Part shown: positions 60,589-64,000 of the stretch, in pieces
How the letters are laid out: each line of letters begins with the position of its first letter
Position numbering within the stretch: the first letter of the stretch is position 1
Assembly: GCF_933775445.1 (NCBI RefSeq)
Contig: NC_065875.1
Coordinates: 14,397,001-14,461,000, forward strand
Direction of reading: 5' to 3'
DNA from: Argentina anserina
Taxonomy: Eukaryota > Streptophyta > Magnoliopsida > Rosales > Rosaceae
DNA: 64,000 nt
The notes under the pieces: generated by a model
Told to the model about the DNA's origin: nothing
The model's database searches: none
The model's input: the letters and a program-made list of their open reading frames with translations, nothing else
Program-made: the position numbers and the translations under genes

Positions 60589-61015
60589 GCGGCACGCAAG
60601 GTGGCCAAGAACAAGTCCACCAACTCTTCTTGCAAGAAGTAAACCCCCATTTGTCTTTCCATGGGAGAGTAGTAGTTTTATTTCGTCAAGCTTCTAGTGT
60701 TTTTAATCCTGGGTTGTAATAATGCAAACTTGCACATAGCTATCTTTGATTTATTATGTTGAACTTAGCTGGTTTTGCTTCTTATTTACTAAACAATATT
60801 TCAGTTTTTATTTGCTTTTTGTGTTAATCTTAAGAGTTGGAACATGATGGAAATTGATTCCTTCCTAAAGCTCTTAAGACATCTTCTTGTTATTCTAGTT
60901 CTATGACTAGTGGTATCAATGAAGGTATAACCGAAGCCATAGTTTCTTGAAAATCAAACTTATACTATTTTTACAGGACATTGACGAAACAAGTGTGGAA
61001 TGACAAAGGGGAGAT

Positions 61016-61312
61016 TCAAGGTGTTTGTCAATCCACATAGATTTCCTATTCTGCTCAGGAAAACCTTGTTTCGGTAAAGTTGACTTTTACACATATTTGA
61101 TTTCCAATTCTTAAGTCGTCTGCTATTTTAAAAAAGCTATTTTGTTAAATCCATATATGACCCAGTCTATGTTTATATCATACCATATATTGTGCTGTCA
61201 ATTATCTTTGATTGGTTCGATCCGTATTTTGTGGCATGGAAGGAGATCTGATTTTGTTTGGCTTATTGAGTGTTACCTGCATAATCATCTCATTGAGATT
61301 AATTTGTCTATG

Positions 61313-61372
<60 letters not shown>

Positions 61373-61592
61373 CCAGTTAGTCGAGTTGGCTAGTAAAGAG
61401 ATCTCAGAAGAGTCTCTACTTGTAGAAGTTATATTGTAAACATCATTCACAGTAAAAGGGTTGTGTGGACTACATTAAAGCCCCGCAGTGGTTTTTACCA
61501 ATTGTTTTGGTTTCCACTGTAGTAAACAAACTCTTATATTTGTGTGATTGAATTTGTGTGATTGCATATTACTCTTCTCTCCAATACTTTTA
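61016..61592 (+). repeat. 3' LTR of copia A
   Basis: 577 bp, homologous to 50526-51284 but lacking two internal blocks and carrying a longer (GT)n run (about 61316-61367). It ends CAATACTTTTA directly before CCCCCTCGCATGCAACC of TRIM interior 1. Confidence 0.85.
61316..61367. repeat. (GT)n microsatellite, about 52 bp
   Basis: A GT dinucleotide run inside the copia A 3' LTR. The corresponding run in the 5' LTR is about half as long (50977-51002), showing slippage after insertion. Confidence 0.92.
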
Positions 61593-61841
61593 CCCCCTCG
61601 CATGCAACCTAATTTTTAGGGTTGCACGTGTAATTCATTCGGTCCAATTTCCACATTGGAAATCGGTATATGTGATTTGGTGATTTGCTCTAATTCCTAT
61701 TTCAGAAATTGGCACTACAGTCCATGACCTATTGCGAACACTTGGTATGAAATTCGATGAACCCAAATTTGGGCCCAGTATGCTTGGGAAATCCCCATAC
61801 GGTCAGGAGAAGTAATTGGAGAGAGACCCGCTCTGATACCA

Positions 61842-62013
61842 TGTTCAACATGGAAAAGCATGGTCAGTTGATCACCAATTACCGATATTGTCCAAACTTA
61901 ACCACCTTTAAGGTATTATGTTTTAATCTCAAAAGATCTCGGTACAATTAAGTATTATCTATCTATTTACAAGTTGTATATTATTTCAGATGTGGGATTT
62001 CTCTTCTTCAACA
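61842..62013 (-). repeat. TRIM LTR1
   Basis: 172 bp, bounded by the primer site (GCTCTGATACCA on the plus strand) at its left and by CTCCCCCTCAC at its right. Carries a few small deletions relative to LTR2-LTR5. Confidence 0.85.
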
Positions 62014-62263
62014 CTCCCCCTCACGTGCAACCTAATTTTTATGTTTGCACGTGTAATTCATTCGGTTCAATTTCCACATCAGAAATCGGTATATGTGATT
62101 TGGTGATTTGCTCTAATTCCTATTTCGGAAATTGGGACTACAGTCCAAGACCTACTGCGGACACTTGGTATGAAATTCGATGAACCCAAATTTGGGCACA
62201 GTATGCTTGGGGAAGCCACATACGGTTAGGAGAAGTAATTGAGAGGAACCCGCTCGGATACCA

Positions 62264-62444
62264 TGTCGAATAGGGACAAGCATGGTCTGTGGATCACCAA
62301 TTACCGATATTGTCCCAACTTAACTACCTTTAAGGTGTTAGGTTTTAATCTCAAAAGAGCTCGGTACAATTAGGTATTATCCATCCACTTATAAGTTGTA
62401 TATTATTTGTTACATTTCAGATGTAAGATCTATGTTCTTCAACA
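62264..62444 (-). repeat. TRIM LTR2
   Basis: 181 bp, with the same borders as LTR1. Interior 2 (62014-62263) lies between LTR1 and LTR2. Confidence 0.85.
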
Positions 62445-62695
62445 CTCCCTCTCACGTGCAACCTAATTGTTATGTTTGCATGTGTAATTCATTCGGTACA
62501 ATTTCCACAACGGAAATCGGTATATGTGATTTGGTGATTTGCTCTAATTCCTATTTCGGAAATTGACACTACAGTTCAAGTCCTGATGTTGACACTTGGT
62601 ATGAAATTCGACGAACCCAAATTTGGGCTCAGTATGCTTGGGGAATCCCCATACGGTTAGGAGAAGTAATTGGAGAGGGACCCGCTCTGATACCA

Positions 62696-62876
62696 TGTTG
62701 AACAGGAAAAAGCTTGGTCCGTAGATCACCAATGACCGTTATTGTCCCAACTTAACCACGTTTAAGGTGTTAGGTTTTAATCTCATAAGACCTCGGTACA
62801 ATTAGGTATAATCTATCGACTTATAAGTTGTATATTATTTGTCACATTTCAGATATAGAATCTCTCTTCTTCAACA
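62696..62876 (-). repeat. TRIM LTR3
   Basis: 181 bp. Interior 3 (62445-62695) lies between LTR2 and LTR3. Confidence 0.85.
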
Positions 62877-63124
62877 CCCACTCACATGCAACCTAATTTT
62901 TATGTATGAATGTGTAATTCATTCGGTCCAATTTCCACATCGGAAATCGATATATGTGATTTGGTGATTTGCTCTAATTCCTATTTCAGAAATTGGGACT
63001 ACAGTACAAGACCTACTGCGGACACTTGGTATGAAATTCGATGAACCCAAATTTGGGCCCAGTATGCTTGGGGAAGCCACATACGGTTAGGAGAAGTAAT
63101 TGAGAGGAACCCGCTCAGATACCA

Positions 63125-63184
63125 TGTCGAATAGGGACAAGCATGGTCCGTGGATCACCAATTACCGATATTGTCCCAACTTAA
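63125..63184 (-). repeat. TRIM LTR4, truncated
   Basis: Only about 60 bases remain. At 63184/63185 the sequence jumps from the LTR (CCCAACTTA) to the middle of an interior (ATTTGGTGGTTTGCTCC), which implies a deletion of roughly 200 bases. Interior 4 is 62877-63124; the partial interior 5 is 63185-63350. Confidence 0.8.
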
Positions 63185-63350
63185 TTTGGTGGTTTGCTCC
63201 AATTCCCATTTCAGAATTTGGCACTACAGTCCAAAGCTTAATGCGGACACTTGGTATGAAATTCGATGAACCCAAATTTGGGTCCAGTATGCTTGGGGAA
63301 TCCCCATACGGTTAGGAGAAGTAATTGGAGAGAGATCCGCTATGATACTA

Positions 63351-63532
63351 TGTTGAATAGGGACAAGCATGGCCCGTGGATCACCAATGTACCAATATTG
63401 TCTCAACTTAACCACCTTTAAGGTGTTATGTTTTAATCTCAAAAGACTTCGATACAATTAGATATTATCCATCTATTTATAAGTTGTATATTATTTGTCA
63501 CATTTCAGATGTGTGATCTCTCATCTTCAACA
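63351..63532 (-). repeat. TRIM LTR5 (rightmost, 5' LTR in element orientation)
   Basis: 182 bp, complete. It is flanked on its outer side by TCTAC, which pairs with ACTAC on the far left of the complex. Confidence 0.85.
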
Positions 63533-63537
63533 TCTAC

Positions 63538-64000
63538 GTATCCCACATTGAAGCTGTGGTAAGAATTAATGGAAGTTTAATTTGTTCAAAGCTAGAGAGA
63601 GAATTGGTAAATAAAAGTCTGAATTAAGAGCAAATGATGAAGGAAGCATAAGTTAAGGGTTTTCAATTGTTTCCCTTATTGGCTTATTTACAAACAAATT
63701 GGACTTGAAAGAGAGTTGGTACGTAACCATCAACACCAAATTATTGTAGGATAGTGGTAGTTGTGATTCTGAACTTAATTCAGTTGCAGCTGATGTCTAT
63801 TCTGACATAATATCACAGAAGTACATGACATCAACTTCAAGTTCAGTTACATGCATGCATCAGATTTTCGTGCACTAACTACCAGCTAGCTTGCTCCATT
63901 GGCTTGTTGATCATCCAAGTAGACAGGTATTAGTAGAAGGTGTGAGGCTGGGATTGCAGGGTGGGATTTTCAAAACTTGAAAAAGGAGAGCCCCTGAAGC
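63538..64000. other. intergenic, no gene recognised
   Basis: Sequence beyond the TRIM complex, with no supported coding frame. Too short to judge whether a gene begins here. Confidence 0.45.

Larger units (their letters stand above)
50526..61592 (+). mobile_element. Ty1/copia retrotransposon A, internally deleted and itself interrupted
   Basis: An 11-kb element in plus orientation, of which about 6 kb is copia B. Its LTRs are 50526-51284 (759 bp) and 61016-61592 (577 bp), clearly homologous over their length. They run from AAGGYGTTTGTCAATCC to CAATACTTTTA, without a canonical TG..CA. A tRNA-Met-like primer site follows the 5' LTR and a polypurine stretch AAAGGGGAGATT precedes the 3' LTR. It landed in the CCCCC(T) tract of the TRIM polypurine tract, which is present on both sides. 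Remaining coding parts are gag, the C-terminal half of reverse transcriptase, RNase H and an extra downstream frame; protease, integrase and the first half of reverse transcriptase are gone. Confidence 0.85.
50342..63532 (-). mobile_element. tandem TRIM-like array split by nested copia elements
   Basis: Once the two copia insertions are removed, this is a head-to-tail series of short LTRs (about 172-182 bp) alternating with about 250-bp interiors: LTR0, int1, LTR1, int2, LTR2, int3, LTR3, int4, partial LTR4, partial int5, LTR5. In minus orientation each LTR opens TGTTGAAGAA, is preceded by a polypurine tract (GAGGGGGAG type) and is followed at once by a tRNA-Met primer site TGGTATCAGAGCGGG. 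No reading frame exists, as in terminal-repeat retrotransposons in miniature. The outer flanks ACTAC (50337-50341) and TCTAC (63533-63537) differ at one base and look like the original target duplication. Confidence 0.82.

Noticed and set aside
60970..61016. Treating the 577-bp sequence at 61016-61592 as a separate solo LTR
   Set aside because: It is preceded by a polypurine-like tract and by copia A RNase H, and its right border carries the same CCCCCT as the left border of the 5' LTR, so it is the 3' LTR of copia A.
50341..63532. A satellite or simple tandem repeat explanation for the ~430-bp periodicity
   Set aside because: Each period contains LTR ends, a primer binding site and a polypurine tract in the correct order, which a satellite would not need; the TRIM model explains more.

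Overview
The window looks like nuclear DNA of a dicotyledonous plant. Genes are split by many short AT-rich introns with GT..AG borders, the proteins are plant-type (an ECR1-like NEDD8 E1, a TBL/PMR5 protein, a YGL/LRDR aluminium-induced protein), and the gaps are filled with LTR retrotransposons, MITEs and microsatellites. No bacterial-style operons, rRNA or CRISPR were seen. I did not run a tRNA search and cannot exclude tRNA genes. The species cannot be fixed by reading; a rosid is a guess.

Five genes look intact, and I could splice each by eye with consistent phases: (1) UBA3/ECR1, the catalytic subunit of the NEDD8-activating enzyme (minus, 6618-2729, 8 exons); (2) a TRICHOME BIREFRINGENCE-LIKE putative polysaccharide O-acetyltransferase (minus, 17186-14427, 4 exons); (3) ATP-dependent NAD(P)H-hydrate dehydratase, NAXD (plus, 30004-33591, 11 exons, one GC-AG intron); (4) an NF-YC transcription factor subunit with an uninterrupted reading frame and a 5'-UTR intron (minus, 35887-35105); (5) an aluminium-induced YGL/LRDR (DUF3700, class-II amidotransferase-like) protein (minus, 43368-40982, 5 exons). 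They are unrelated housekeeping or stress genes and do not form a pathway.

Between them lies debris. At 6.8-8.4 kb a PIF/Harbinger-like non-autonomous element carries a decayed piece of a mitochondrial ADP/ATP carrier gene. At 8.6-10.9 kb a mosaic of local duplications includes a dead copy of TBL exon 2. At 11.0-12.3 kb there is an LRR remnant of a CNL resistance gene. An 831-bp hAT-type MITE sits at 18.2 kb, a 5.7-kb Ty3/gypsy chromovirus at 22.6-28.3 kb (527-bp LTRs, TGAAC target duplication), a 124-bp inverted-repeat element at 45.1 kb and a 222-bp CACTA-type MITE at 47.5 kb.

The most striking structure spans 50.3-63.5 kb. It is a head-to-tail array of a TRIM-like miniature LTR element (about 180-bp LTRs, about 250-bp interior, tRNA-Met primer site and polypurine tract, no ORF). 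Its polypurine tract was split by an 11-kb Ty1/copia element (copia A), which was in turn split by a 6-kb Ty1/copia element (copia B). Near-matching 5-bp duplications at the outer edges (ACTAC/TCTAC) suggest that the whole complex descends from a single TRIM insertion.
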